A DNA stretch of 64,000 nucleotides from Symbiodinium natans (taxonomy: Eukaryota > Sar > Dinophyceae > Suessiales > Symbiodiniaceae), in contig CAJNDS010000249.1 of NCBI GenBank assembly GCA_905221605.1, positions 1-64,000 on the forward strand, written 5' to 3'. The notes under the pieces were generated by a model. The model was not told where the DNA came from. It did not search any database and was given only the letters and a program-made list of their open reading frames with translations. Position 1 is the first letter of the stretch; the number at the start of each line of letters is the position of its first letter. The translations under genes and the position numbers were made by a program. Below, one piece after another: positions 51,331 through 61,408 of this stretch.

Positions 51331-52725
51331 AATTTCGTTATTATTGTAGTACAGATGTAGTACTGGAAGGACAGAGAGCCGGAGGGGCGCGAGAGCGGGC
51401 TGCGGCGCGTACGGCGGCGCATACTGCGGCGCGGGAAGCTGCGGGATCTTGGTTGAATTGTAGTACAAATGTAGTACTGGGAAAACAGAGCCGGAGGGGC
51501 GCGAGAGCGGACTGCGCCGCGGCGCGTATGGCGGCACGCACGGCGCCGCGGGAAGCTGAGGGATTTTCGTTGAATCGATTTTTGTGCCAATGTAGTACTG
51601 GGAGGACAAAGCCGGAGGGGCGCGAGAGCGGACTGCGGCGCGTACTGCGGAGCGTACTGCAGCGCGGGAAGCTGAGGGCTTTTCGTTGAATTGTAGTACA
51701 AATGTAATACTGGACGACAGAGCCGGAGGGGCGCGAGAGCGGACTATTATAGTTGAATTGTCGTACAAATGTAGTACCGGGAGGACAAAGCCGGAGGGGG
51801 GCGAGAGCGGACTGCGGCGCGTATGGCGCATACGGCGGCGAGGGATTTTCGTTGAATTGTAGTACAAATGTATAGTACTGGGAGGACAGAGCTGGAGGGG
51901 CGCGAGAGCGGGCTGCGGCGCGTACGGCAGCGCGGGAAGTTGAGGGATTTCGTTGAACTGTACTACAAAGTAGTACTGGGAGGACAGAGCCGGAGGGGCG
52001 CGAGAGCGGACTGCGGCGCGCATGGCGGCGCGTACGGCGGCGCGGGAAGCTGAGGGATTTTCGTTGAATTGTAGTGCAAATGTAGTACTGGGAGGACAGA
52101 GCTCGTTGAATTGTAGTACAACTGTAGTAACCACTGGGAGGACAGAGCCGGAGGGGCGCGAGAGCGGACTGCGGCGCGTACGGCGGCGCGTACTGTGGCG
52201 CGGGAAGCTGAGGGAATTTCGTTATTATTATTTGCAGTACAGATGTAGTACTGCAGAGCCGGGAGGGGCGCGAGAGCGGGCTGCGGAGCGTACGGCAGCA
52301 CGTACTGCGGCGCGGGAAGCTGAGGGATTTTCGTTAACGTTGAATTGTAGTAGCACAAATTTATGTAGTGCTGGGAGGACAGAGCCAGAGGGGTGCGAGA
52401 GCGGACTGCGGCGCGTACTACTGCGGCGCGGGAAGCTGAGGGATTTTCGTTGTGAATTGTAGTACAGATGTGGAGTGGGCGGGGCGTGAGAGCGGACTGC
52501 AGCGCGTACGGCGGTGCATACTGCGGCGCGGGAAGCTGAGGGATTTTCGTTGAATTAATTGTTGTGTAAATAAATGTAGTACTGGGAGGACAAAGCTGGA
52601 GGGGCGCGAGAGCGGACTGCGGCGCGTACTGCAGCGCGTACGGCGGCGCGGGAAGCTGAGGGATTGTCGTTGAATTGTAGTACAAATGTCGTACTGGGAG
52701 GACAGAGCCGGAGGCACGACAAAAC
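51331..52725 (+). repeat. Satellite block B (about 105-115-bp unit)
   Basis: About thirteen to fourteen copies: GATTTTCGTTGAATTGTAGT, then ACAAATGTAGTACTGGGAGG, then ACAGAGCCGGAGGGGCGCGA, then GAGCGGACTGCGGCGCGTAC and GGCGGCGCGGGAAGCTGAGG. Copies differ in the number of GGCGCGTAC subunits and in small deletions. Each unit contains GTAGTAC twice, around AAAT. Frames such as SRAPPALSSQYY are artefacts. Confidence 0.9.
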
Positions 52726-52764
52726 AGCCCGAAACCGCCATTGCACAGTTTACTCTTAATGTTG

Positions 52765-52830
52765 TTACATATATATATATATACATATATATATATATGT
52801 GTACATATATGTATGGTACCCCCCCCCCAT
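52765..52830. repeat. TA microsatellite joined to poly-C
   Basis: TA tracts with GTGTACATA interruptions, then TATGGTAC and a run of nine C. Another instance of the microsatellite-linker-homopolymer pattern. Confidence 0.9.
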
Positions 52831-53009
52831 GCACCCACGCCTTTTTCCAGAATCTCAGCTTCTGCAGAAACTGGGATCGGGTGAGTGCCTCAAACGCTGT
52901 GATACGTATATAAGCAGACGAGCCCGAAATATACTTTATTTAGTATACATAAGCACGTAAGTTTCGCTCCGGAACAAGATGAAACGCATTCAAATGCATC
53001 CAAAACGCC

Positions 53010-53114
53010 TTCAACTTGAATGCGCTCTTGGATTCAAGATTCAAGATTCAAGATGCCCGGGCAAGTTCTCCCGGGAATCTTGAATCTTGAATCCAAGAGC
53101 GCATTCAAGTTGAA
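53010..53114. other. Perfect 38-bp inverted repeat
   Basis: Arms 53010-53047 and 53077-53114 are exact reverse complements (beginning TTCAACTTGAATGCGCTCTT). The 29-nt spacer contains CCCGGG twice and an extra copy of the TCAAGAT motif. The left arm carries one more ATTCAAG unit than the right. Confidence 0.85.
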
Positions 53115-53149
53115 TGCATATCTTGTTTTGAATCGGTGTCATCTTGCTG

Positions 53150-54020
53150 CATTAAGGAAATAAGCTTTCGGGAAAAGGATCCCACCCTCATGGGCTTAGA
53201 GCTTCAGTATTTGAAGGGCATTAAGAAAAGAATATTTCGGGAACAGGAGTGAGGCATCCCGCTCTTCATAAGTTTAGGGAAAGCCGCTCTCTAGGCCCTA
53301 AGCCATACGCAGTCCCACGATGTAGGGCTCAGGGCTTCTGATTCAGGCTTAAGTTTAGGGTTTAGGGTTTAGAGGGTTTGGAGTTTAGGGTTTATGCTTG
53401 CAGACGTGCATCCTTAGGATTTGGGGCTCTCCTAGGGACTCTCCTCTTAGCGATCTACGGACCCCTCTTGGGGCTTAGGGAATAGGACTTTGGGAAAAAT
53501 ATTCTGGGAAAAAGGTGGGGAAGAAGATGTCGGGATCCCACCCTTAAGAGCTTAGCGCAAAAGGATTTAGGGATCAGGACCTGTTTTTCAGACACTAGGA
53601 ATCCCTCTTCAGTGTTCGGGAACGGACCCTCTTCGAGGCTTAGGGAACAGGACCTAGGGAAAGATATTCAGGTATTAAGATGGGGAAGAGGGAAAGATAT
53701 TCAGGGATTAAGATGGGGAAGAAGATTTCGGAATCCCACCCTTTAGGGCTCAGCGAAAACGAATTAGTGAATAGGATCTGCTTTTAAGATGTAAGGACAC
53801 CCTCCAGGGTTCGGGAATAGGATTCGAGAGCAAATATAAGGGAATAAGATCAAGGGATCCCGCTCTTTAAGATTTGGAGAAAAGAATCCACCTTTTACGG
53901 TTTCGCGAAAATTATTTAGGGAATATCCCCAAATCTTACTCCCGAAACCTTTTTCCTTAATTTCATTCCCCAAATTGTGATCCCTAATCCCTGAAGAGGG
54001 GGGTTCCTTAATTCCTATAG
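53150..54020 (+). repeat. Purine-rich degenerate tandem repeat
   Basis: A loose unit of about 110-140 bp recurs: GGGAA(T/C)AGGA, then AAAGATATTCAGGGATTAAG, then ATGGGGAAGAAGATTTCGGG, then ATCCCACCCTT and GGCTTAG. The stretch 53635-53745 contains an internal direct repeat of about 45 bp. TTTAGGG words occur at 53350-53395. No coding frame. Confidence 0.65.
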
Positions 54021-54062
54021 AGGGAAATCTTCCGGAATCTCAAGCACAAAGCGTGGGTACAT

Positions 54063-54200
54063 GGGGGGGGGGTAGCATATATACATATATATATATATAT
54101 ATATCTATATATATGTGTATATATTTATATTTATATTTATGTATCTATTTATTTAGTCATTCTTTTATTTATTTATTTAGTTACGAATTTCTACATTTTC
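54063..54200. repeat. Poly-G joined to TA/TTTA microsatellite
   Basis: A run of ten G, the linker TAGC, then TA and TTTA repeats to about 54180. Confidence 0.9.
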
Positions 54201-54201
54201 C

Positions 54202-54764
54202 ATGCTTTTTGATATCCTTTTGATATCCTTCTTTAAGGATCTGGGATCCAAAATGACGAGTTCTGAACCGGGTACAACCAAAGCCAACACGCAGTCTCAG
54301 TCGATACGCTTCCACCGGACACGCCGTAACATGAGGTTTTTCGCCTCAACTAACCAACTACCCTGCGTCGCCTTATTACCTTCTTATACTCTTCTATACA
54401 ATGTGCACATGGAATGGATGTTAAAGTGGGGGTTTCATCCGGCACTGTTGTCATTCGCATTGTTTTTGGGTTCCTGGCTTGACCTTGTTTGTTTATGCTC
54501 TGGGGTTCGGTCTTCATCCAGTGGCGTCATTCTGCTGCCCACTTTGCCTCTCCGGCCTACATCGTAAACCTTCCCGTTCCCATGCCCTGGTCCCCGAAAC
54601 AGTCACAAAACCACCAAAAAAACGAAACGAACCGCACAAACACCCAGTTCAAAACCAAATGCGCCAGGTGCCACGTTAAGGGCATAGAGTGTTCGTGTGA
54701 CTCGGCAAAAAGGTCCGAGCTCCGGGCTCATGGCTGCGCGAGAGAACCGATGGCTTGGCTCTAA
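54202..54764 (+). CDS. Unusual plus-strand ORF pair
   Basis: A 121-codon frame (54202-54567) with a hydrophobic centre (MLKWGFHPALLSFALFLGSW) overlaps a 91-codon frame (54489-54764) that reads LWGSVFIQWRHSAAHFASPA, then VPMPWSPKQSQNHQKNETN and KCARCHVKGIECSCDSAKRS. Read in succession with one frame change they could form a small membrane protein with a C-terminal CxxC...CxC tail. Base composition and strand differ from the surrounding minus-strand exons. No family was recognised. Confidence 0.3.
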
Positions 54765-54822
54765 AATGGTCGTTTAATTCAGGGGTTCCAGGGTCTGGTC
54801 TTGTAAGGGTGTGCAGATGTGT

Positions 54823-54900
54823 ACAGGGCTCAGAGGGCTCAGAGGGCTCAGAGGGCTCGGAGGGCTCGGAGGGCTCGGAGGGCTCGGAGGGCTCGGGGTG
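54823..54900 (+). repeat. 9-10-bp GGGCTCAGA/GGGCTCGGA minisatellite
   Basis: About nine copies. Encodes SEG repeats on the plus and PSE repeats on the minus strand, both artefactual. Confidence 0.9.
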
Positions 54901-55660
54901 TTTGGGGGTGCAGGGGGGCTCAGGGGGTTCGGAGCTTTGGTAGAATGGCAACCGACATCCCTTCTTGAAAGGAGCGGCTAAAGGCAAAACAGCACAAGCA
55001 ACGTGTGTTTCGGGTGCCTTGGGTGTAAATAATATAGCCACTTAATCTTCGCCCCAACTCCAAATGAACGCCGACTCACTCTCCCACAGCTTTGCCAAGT
55101 CAAGCTTCGGGGCGCTTGACTCAGGGTTGTTCGGTCACAGGGATTTAGACATTTGGATTGCCACGAAGGAATTCTAGGAATTGTTGGGGATTTGAAGGCT
55201 GGCGGGACTTCTTCGGGTCGCGTATAAGCCCTTGTACATTCTTAGAGAGACTCCAATTGTCACCCCCTTCCACCCCACCCCCCCGCCTAATTTGTGATTT
55301 TTAGAGATTGTGACCGATACCTTGCTCTTTTCCGCTCTCAAGCTCGTTCAGACTCGCGGGCCTGCTGGTCAACAGCATACCTTGGGGAGATTTCGGAGGT
55401 CGCAGGGATTCGAGTCGCCTTCTGCAGGGGCTGGGGCTGTAGGGCTTGAAAGCTGGATTCAGGCTGCTGGAAACAAAAACTCAGGAGCCCTGCAACCTGA
55501 GCCCACTGGATTTTGTAAGGGTCTTGGGATGCAGACCCAGAGAACCGCAGCGATGGCTCTGTATGTTGATGGTTTCGGAGTTCAGAGCTCACCGCGTTCA
55601 CGGCTTTGGGGCTTCCAGGGATTTGTGAGTGCACTGCACGTGCACTGCCGAAGACTCGAC
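54901..55660. other. Unresolved
   Basis: Long open frames occur on both strands (plus 55310-55663, minus 55736-55338) with no decisive bias or sites. Confidence 0.3.
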
Positions 55661-55696
55661 TAAGCCCAGGTGCGTTTGAATCAGCTCGATAAGCTC
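55661..55696 (-). CDS. Minus-strand 12-codon exon, helical
   Basis: GCCGAAAG|G acceptor, GTCGAG donor, phase 0 at both ends: ELIELIQTHLGL. The frame stays open and protein-like further down (VESSAVHVQCTHKSLEAP), so the exon may extend to about 55600. Confidence 0.5.
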
Positions 55697-55850
55697 CTTT
55701 CGGCAATTGAGTTCTCAAAACAGGGATGCCTTTCATTGCTCGGCTTTGTAAGGGAGTCTTCCGAGCATCAAAATATCAGTTCTGTGTGGGCATCAATCAG
55801 GTTCACAAGCGAATGCAGATCCGGGTAAGGAGGTCCTGTAGGATCGCTAC

Positions 55851-55905
55851 CACTGATTCCAATCCTGTTCGGCAGCCAGGCCGCAACCGCAACTCCGGCC
55901 CCAGA
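55851..55905 (-). CDS. Minus-strand exon, 17 codons
   Basis: GATAAGAG acceptor, GTAGCG donor: WGRSCGCGLAAEQDWNQ between two-base ends. Cys-Gly-Cys plus Trp suggests a small folded motif. Borders are plausible but not phase-linked. Confidence 0.4.
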
Positions 55906-56430
55906 CTCTTATCAGATCCGCATTGGATATTGAACACTGTTGCCTCCAAGCTCCAAAGCCCGATACCATTTTGTTTGGAGTGTTGCTTGACAGAACCAAC
56001 ACCCCCAACAACACATCTCTCGGCAAATGCCCTTCTGGCAGTCCAAGCTGAAATCCTAATCCCACAAGTTTCCCAGGCACGACTCCTGTTCGGAGATGCG
56101 CAGCTTTAGTCCCAGAGCGTTGCGCTCACTCAGACCTGGCCACTTTGGGAGTACCGAAAGCTCCCGAAATATTCAGGGCATGTGGGATCTGATGATTTTG
56201 TCGAACTTTTCGTTCAAGCTTCGGCTACTTGCTTTTGCTTTGCAGCTGCGATCTTGACAACACTTTAGGGACAAGCCATGCTAATGATTACCATGTGGCC
56301 TCTGATGTAGTGTTAACTTTGGTGTTTGCCGACTACATGAAGCTTGGCTGTTCGACAGGCAGTGAAAGCTCCTGCGGCAGGTCCACAGCTTAAGGGATTT
56401 CACCAAACAACGGCGATGATGAGAATGCGC
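55906..56430. other. Probable intron
   Basis: No biased frame. Confidence 0.4.
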
Positions 56431-56435
56431 AGGAC

Positions 56436-56585
56436 CGTGAGTGTCCCTGAGCGAGGTAGCGTCCCTGGGTCAAGGATCCAGCTTTTACGGGGGGCCTGCC
56501 GTGGCATGACGCTACATTGCAAAGCCAATTCGCCTCGGCTGCGGGCCGAGAGGCGTCTAGAACAAGCAGACCCGGATCTGGCCTC
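56436..56585 (-). CDS. Minus-strand exon, exactly 50 codons
   Basis: GGGTGCAG|G acceptor, GTCCTG donor, phase 0 at both ends: EARSGSACSRRLSARSRGEL, ALQCSVMPRQAPRKSWILDP and GTLPRSGTLT. A basic and Ser/Arg-rich segment. A 152-codon plus-strand ORF (56344-56802) overlaps and is a competing reading. Confidence 0.45.
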
Positions 56586-56735
56586 CTGCACCCATTCCCG
56601 ACCCTGGCCCTTAACCGGCAAACCCCCGCCCCCACCCCCCTTCCTTTTGTGGGACCTGTCCGAACCGCTTGGAGGAGCCGCAATACGACGCAGCGGGGAT
56701 TCCAGGCTGTGGGCCCCGCCGTGGCCTTCCAAGGC

Positions 56736-56760
56736 TGCCCCCCCCCCCCCCCCCCCCTCT
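56736..56760. repeat. Poly-C tract
   Basis: A run of about 17 C. It creates Pro/Gly-rich frames. Confidence 0.9.
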
Positions 56761-56980
56761 GCGCCTAGGCTCCCGCCGCCCTCCTACCTCCTGAACTCAT
56801 GACGTGCGTGGTGCTGCACCATGTGACATATGTTCTGAGTCCTGTTTTAGGACCTAGCACCACCTTCGCTGCAAGTAATCGCATCTTAGGAACTCTACCT
56901 GCGGCAGAGTGCCCCTTTGGGGGAGGTGCGCCCCACATTGGGCCGGTCCGGCTGCCGAGGCCATGCGCGCAAGCGTATAC

Positions 56981-57070
56981 AATTTCGGCAGAGCCCTTGC
57001 TCGAAGACCCGACGCCCAAAGTCTCGGATTTGTTTTCAGAGTTTTCAGAGACGACTGTGTGTTCAACTTC
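56981..57070 (-). CDS. Minus-strand exon, exactly 30 codons
   Basis: GCGTGGAAAG|G acceptor and GTATAC donor, phase 0 at both ends: EVEHTVVSENSENKSETLGV, then GSSSKGSAEI. It is part of a longer (171-codon) open frame, but the sites define the exon well. Confidence 0.55.
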
Positions 57071-57228
57071 CTTTCCACGCAAATGACCCCCGTCGGGGAG
57101 CGAAAAGAAAACGCATCTGTGCAGTAAGACCAGAGTACGAGAAAGCACCCAATGCACTTCATCTCTTCTCAGATCGGCTACGAAAAGGCCAAATCGATCA
57201 TAGGGTCTAACCGAATCTAACCCCGCAC

Positions 57229-57268
57229 CTCCAGCTCTCAGCTGCTCCCGATCTGCTTCTAGGGAAGC
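57229..57268 (-). CDS. Coiled-coil exon, 13 codons
   Basis: GCCAGCCAAG|G acceptor, GTGCGG donor: ASLEADREQLRAG plus one base. Strong coiled-coil pattern. It does not match 57070 in phase directly, so an exon between them or a shifted border is likely. Confidence 0.5.
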
Positions 57269-57529
57269 CTTGGCTGGCAAACGTTTCTAGGCCCCATACT
57301 CGGCACCTGAAACATCACCCTGCGGACCGTGCGGGCCAGGATTCAGCTGCCGCAAGCTTTAAAGATCTGAAGAGGATGTGAGCACCCCTGAACAGCCTTC
57401 CAGAAAAGTGTAGTCCCCCCAAACAAGAGCTTCAACGAACAAAGTGTGGGATGTCAGAGCCAACAAAAAACAGCTTTGCAGCCCCCAGCATAAAATCCGC
57501 ATCCTTTTTTGCGCATCTCTATAGAGGCC

Positions 57530-57640
57530 ATCCCTCAACCGCAGCAAAGAAGCAGGATACTCGGACGCTCGCCGTGTAAGAGCTTCCTTCCACAGGTCTT
57601 CCCCGCAAAACGAGAGGGCCCTTCTGCGTACCCTTCTGCG
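57530..57640 (-). CDS. Minus-strand exon, helical
   Basis: After the pyrimidine-rich ACATTCTTTCAG one frame reads ALSFCGEDLWKEALTRRASE and YPASLLRLRDGLYRDAQKRM; the phase-compatible alternative reads RGTQKGTQKGPLVLRGRPVE. A tandem GTACGCAGAAGG duplication (about 57618-57643) sits at the start. Confidence 0.45.
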
Positions 57641-57710
57641 TACCCCTCTGAAAGAATGTGTGCAGTGTTTGCAGAGACGGAAAGACACGCCGAGAACATT
57701 CTTCGCCAAC

Positions 57711-57753
57711 CTCCAGGATAGCATAAGCCTTCGACTCCACTTCGGCAGACTGC
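57711..57753 (-). CDS. Coiled-coil exon, 14 codons
   Basis: CTTGTGGCCAG|G acceptor, GTTGGC donor: QSAEVESKAYAILE after one base. Charged helix, clear sites; other frames are also open. Confidence 0.5.
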
Positions 57754-57899
57754 CTGGCCACAAGGCGACAAGATGCGACAAGTCAACTTCGCTTCCACAA
57801 GCACGTGAAGACCGACGAGCCCCGGTTCAGTGCTTGGGCCTTTGGGTGTGCAGGTTTTTGGGTCTTTGATCACTGAGTCGTGTGCGTTGTCGTGCATTG

Positions 57900-57985
57900 T
57901 CGTGTGAATTTGGTTGCTAAAGTCCACGCGCCTGGGCAGCAGGTCCTGGGCATCTGGCAGTGGCTCGTCGCGCCACGCCAAAGCT
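57900..57985 (-). CDS. Minus-strand exon
   Basis: From TATTCTCCGAG: LAWRDEPLPDAQDLLPRRVD, then FSNQIHTTMHDNAHDSV; a GC donor (CCCAG|GCGCGT) after LLP is possible. Strong codon bias over the first 20 codons. Confidence 0.45.
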
Positions 57986-58239
57986 CGGAGAATAGGCAAC
58001 AGCCTTTTCGTGGTGTGGTGGGTATTGAAGGCCTTACGCTCATGGTTTCGAAGTGACAGTATGGCACATAAGAATGTACATGTCCGGTTTTTAAAAGCAC
58101 GGACATAGAAAAAGTCCCTTCAGGCAGGGAGGTGGGGAGAGTTAAGGGTATTTAGGAGTCCTACTAGTTCTACGCTCCTTTCAATGCGAAGGCCCGAAGG
58201 ATGCCCGTCTTTGGAGGGGTTGTCCCTTGGTGGAAACAT

Positions 58240-58476
58240 TCAGTCCACCGAACAAATCCACAGGCTCAACGCCGTATGGTAGACGAGTTCACGATTTCTC
58301 TGGTCGAGGAGGGTGTCTGGATTATATATCCTCAAAGAGTCCAGCCGAGCAATTGATTTGAAACGAAGCCTCGACAATCTAAGTTTCCGGGGGGCTTTGT
58401 TCAGTTCTGAGAGTTTGATGGCGAGTTCTCCCGCTGCTTGAATGTAATTGCTGAATTTTCCCCAAAGAAAATTCAT
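58240..58476 (-). CDS. Minus-strand coding segment
   Basis: A clean frame reads LWGKFSNYIQAAGELAIKLS, ELNKAPRKLRLSRLRFKSIA, RLDSLRIYNPDTLLDQRNRE and LVYHTALSLWICSVD. Helical and basic composition, no obvious internal sites. It could be one exon or, less likely, a chance frame. Confidence 0.4.
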   Translation of the reverse strand: MNFLWGKFSNYIQAAGELAIKLSELNKAPRKLRLSRLRFKSIARLDSLRIYNPDTLLDQRNRELVYHTALSLWICSVD

Positions 58477-58630
58477 TCAGGGAAACATGTTTGTTTGTAA
58501 GGATGTCCCGAGATTCAGAGCCCGGATCCAGGGAGCTAAGCCCGGCTCCGTCTAAACCTTTTCCTAGCTGCCTTACGAACGAGGCGCAAAGAAATCTCCC
58601 GACAACCTGGGTGATGGCGCGATTGGGTCA

Positions 58631-58870
58631 TTAACAATACCGAGGACCGGTTCCGAGGCAGTCCAGGAAGGCAGGAAAGCTAATGGAAAGCTTCTGACGA
58701 CCACACCTGAAGCCTACAGGCCTTGAGTCAGGAGCCTTACGAAACTTAAGGGGAGGATCCGCCGAGATGTACCTGGTAAGGTAAGTCTTCCTCAGCTTTG
58801 ATTCCCTAATAACCCTGAAACTCAGCGACGAGCTAACGCCTGGGCTCCCATTCCCGCGGCCGCGTGGCAA
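58631..58870 (-). CDS. Weak minus-strand ORF
   Basis: 79 codons (RVIRESKLRKTYLTRYISAD, then PPLKFRKAPDSRPVGFRCGR). Moderate bias only. Confidence 0.25.
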   Translation of the reverse strand: MPRGRGNGSPGVSSSLSFRVIRESKLRKTYLTRYISADPPLKFRKAPDSRPVGFRCGRQKLSISFPAFLDCLGTGPRYC

Positions 58871-59221
58871 GCTTGAAGATGGCTCCCTGCGCGCAGGAAT
58901 TCTGCCCTTGGACTAGCTAGGACATTCTAGGACTAGCAGGGCCTTTTGGAGCCTTAGGCACCTTCGGCCTTAGGAGCATCGATTTTTTCCGGGGAGGCTT
59001 CCGAGCCTGCTTCATTTTAAGCTGCCGGCCCTAAAAGACTTCGGAGTTGGGCCCTGGGCTTGCTCTATGATACGCATAGAGAAAACCATGCTTCCGGGGC
59101 CACCGTTTAGGATCGTGTTGAGAGGGACGTGGGCCATGTGGCTTTCAATCTAAGGCATGGGCATGGGACTTGACTGCAGAAGGCGGATGCCAACCTTCAC
59201 GCCCCACAGCTCAAAGGCAAC
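58871..59221. other. Probable intron
   Basis: No biased frame. Confidence 0.4.
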
Positions 59222-59368
59222 CGTGGGTTTCCAGGGCTAGTTTTGCCTCAGGCTCGGCTCCGTCCAGAAGCTCCTGGATCAACTCCAACCGCCTCAGAGC
59301 GGTAGCAGGTAAATGCCAGCTCCGGAGGTAGTAGAGTGCGGCATTATAAGCCCCTGAAAACCTTTGCC
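59222..59368 (-). CDS. Minus-strand exon, helical repeat-like, 48 codons
   Basis: Pyrimidine-containing acceptor TCTCGAAATTTAG|G, donor GTTGCC: QRFSGAYNAALYYLRSWHLP, ATALRRLELIQELLDGAEPE and AKLALETH. AYNAALYYLRSW...ALRRLELIQEL resembles a helix pair of the TPR or PPR kind. The first two bases complete TGG with the exon at 59399. Confidence 0.55.
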
Positions 59369-59398
59369 CTAAATTTCGAGAACAGGGCTGCCATGTAC

Positions 59399-59455
59399 AT
59401 GTGGGATGCTTCATGTCTCTTCGTATTTTATGTAATTCGGATATGAGTCTACTGG
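59399..59455 (-). CDS. Minus-strand exon, helical
   Basis: SRLISELHKIRRDMKHPT plus one base, ending at GTACAT; upstream border about 59455 (GCGCGAG). Joined in phase to the next exon. Confidence 0.5.
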
Positions 59456-60513
59456 CTCGCGCACAAAGAGTCGTTCTTGTTGGGCTCAGATTTGTGAATC
59501 CCGTTTTCCTCAATTGTGCAACTATTCTTCTGCCAAACCTGTTACTTCACTTCTTCCGTGTTCTTGCTAGTTTCACCAACTTCTCCGTTACATTCTTGCT
59601 AGTTCCATTGAGTGATGAAAAAGGGCCCGCGAATTCAGTTTTATTCCGGGCTCACTTTTGGTGCAATAAATCCTAAGGCGAAAGAATGAAATGCAGAGTA
59701 CAGAGACTCTGGGTCCATGGGTTCAAGGTCCATGGCCCACTGACCCACAAGGCATCTAGAACAATGCAACGCTGATCTGACGTGTTTAGCATGCACGGCC
59801 CCATCACCTACCACCAGGGTTTCGGAAACCTTCGGCAGTCCAAGATCAATTCAGAGCGAGGCTAGGCGCACTGTATGTACCATCGAAGGACGCCTGGTGA
59901 TGCATGGCAGCGGAAACTCGACTCTCTGCATTGAGCTTTAGGATCCTTCATATGGGTTGGCACGGCGGAGGTGTGATGTAAGGAACGCGTTGGCCGCAAG
60001 GATCGTCCAAGTCCCATGCCACTGCAAAGCTCAATCATTGAGTGGCAAGGCCAGGGTAGGAGCACCACAGAAAATGATATGGGATGGCGCTGACCTTTCG
60101 GGACTTGGCACTCCCGGGATCATTTTGGATGGGACATGCAAAGTGATCACGGTGCTGCGGGGAACGCGGCTGAGAGGATCATGGGAGGAGCGTTGCGTCC
60201 GAGCCCGGCCCTGCAGACATTGACATAATCTGTAGGACATGGGAGTGGAGGATCTTTCAGCTTAACATTGTAACATCAAGGCCACACCGATGATGCTTAG
60301 CTCCTCCGCTAAACTGAACATCGCAAAGTCCGACAAGTCCTAATAAGGCTCGAGCCCGGACAATTTTTAACATGAAGCAAGACGTCAAGCCTACGGAGCC
60401 CTAAGCCAGAAGTGCCGAGCCACTGGGCAGCGCGGTCACCGCTCACTTGAAGGTGAACACCTAGACGGATGTAGATCGCCTCCTGCCCGTTGTCTGGGTC
60501 GACGAATCCATAC
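59456..60513. other. Unresolved
   Basis: A plus-strand frame (59957-60223: WDGADLSGLGTPGIILDGTC, then KVITVLRGTRLRGSWEERC) and a minus-strand frame (60240-60031) are both open and protein-like. Neither has decisive sites. Confidence 0.3.
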
Positions 60514-60600
60514 CTTGGCCCCCTTGCACCAGCCGCAAAAGAGGCGCATTGAAGCCCCGTGGAACTTAAGCCCCGGCGTATGGGGTCTGCAGATGGTAAC
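60514..60600 (-). CDS. Minus-strand exon, exactly 29 codons, FCGWC motif
   Basis: ATCCGTCAG|G acceptor and canonical GTATGG donor, phase 0 at both ends: VTICRPHTPGLKFHGASMRL, then FCGWCKGAK. The CxxC may pair with the upstream Cys/His. The longest overlapping frame (131 codons, 60704-60309) is less biased here. Confidence 0.55.
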
Positions 60601-60875
60601 CTGACGGATCTCAGCGCGAAATCCCGAACCTCCCTCAAGCATCCCATCAGCTGCGTTGCTGGGAGAGCAGTTCGGCGTTGCTCTTCCCACCGTAGCTCAC
60701 CCAAACTTGATCACCCACCTAGCTGAGGGTATAGAGTTCTGTAATCGGCATACTTAAGGCTTCCGACGGACAACCTCGGGGCGTAAATTGGCGACGTCTT
60801 TTGGGCGCTCAGAGGGCAAAATAGGTCCGAAAACGGGGCAAAGTCCCGCACGCACAACGCGCCCGAGTGGAACAC

Positions 60876-60985
60876 TGGAGTATTGCATGCAGTATTGCCA
60901 TTTCCAGCTTTGAAGTGTCGGAACTCGGGGCGCACTCTGTCGGGTCGTAGGGCCTCGGGCAATCAATGTCTACAAGTGCGCGGGC
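60876..60985 (-). CDS. Minus-strand exon, 36 codons
   Basis: GATCTGAG|G acceptor, GTGTTC donor: ARALVDIDCPRPYDPTECAP, then SSDTSKLEMAILHAIL plus two bases. Strong sites and bias; unknown protein. Confidence 0.5.
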
Positions 60986-61408
60986 CTCAGATCGGCAGAA
61001 AGTTGCAAAGTGCGAAGCCCATGCATGGAGTCTCTTCAAGTCAAGTGAAGCCGAAGCCCCCAAGCCGTGCAGCTCCAGGGGGAGCTATACTAGTTGTACT
61101 AGATTAAGGGACACAGGCATGGTAATCAGAGGCTCAATCAGAGGCTTACAGAGCCTGACATGCAAACCCCGGTGCATGATCCGAGCAGCACCGCGAACAC
61201 TACGAGCGACTACGAACACCACCAGAAAGGCGAAAGAGGTTCTTTTCCTAGGCCCCCTCTCCACCCTCTCCACCCCCGGGTGCCAAAGTGCACCAAAAAC
61301 AACCACACTCCAGAACCCTCATCGCCACACACCCGCAATCTCGATTCCACCTGGAAAACGAGCCCCCACCGGTTATTCAGAGCCCTCACTTTCTTTATAT
61401 TTCGGGGC

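Noticed and set aside
56344-56802. 152-codon plus-strand ORF with an RLEQADPDLASC segment
   Set aside because: Runs into poly-C; the minus strand offers an exact 50-codon exon with an AG|G acceptor and GT donor. Kept as a competing reading only.
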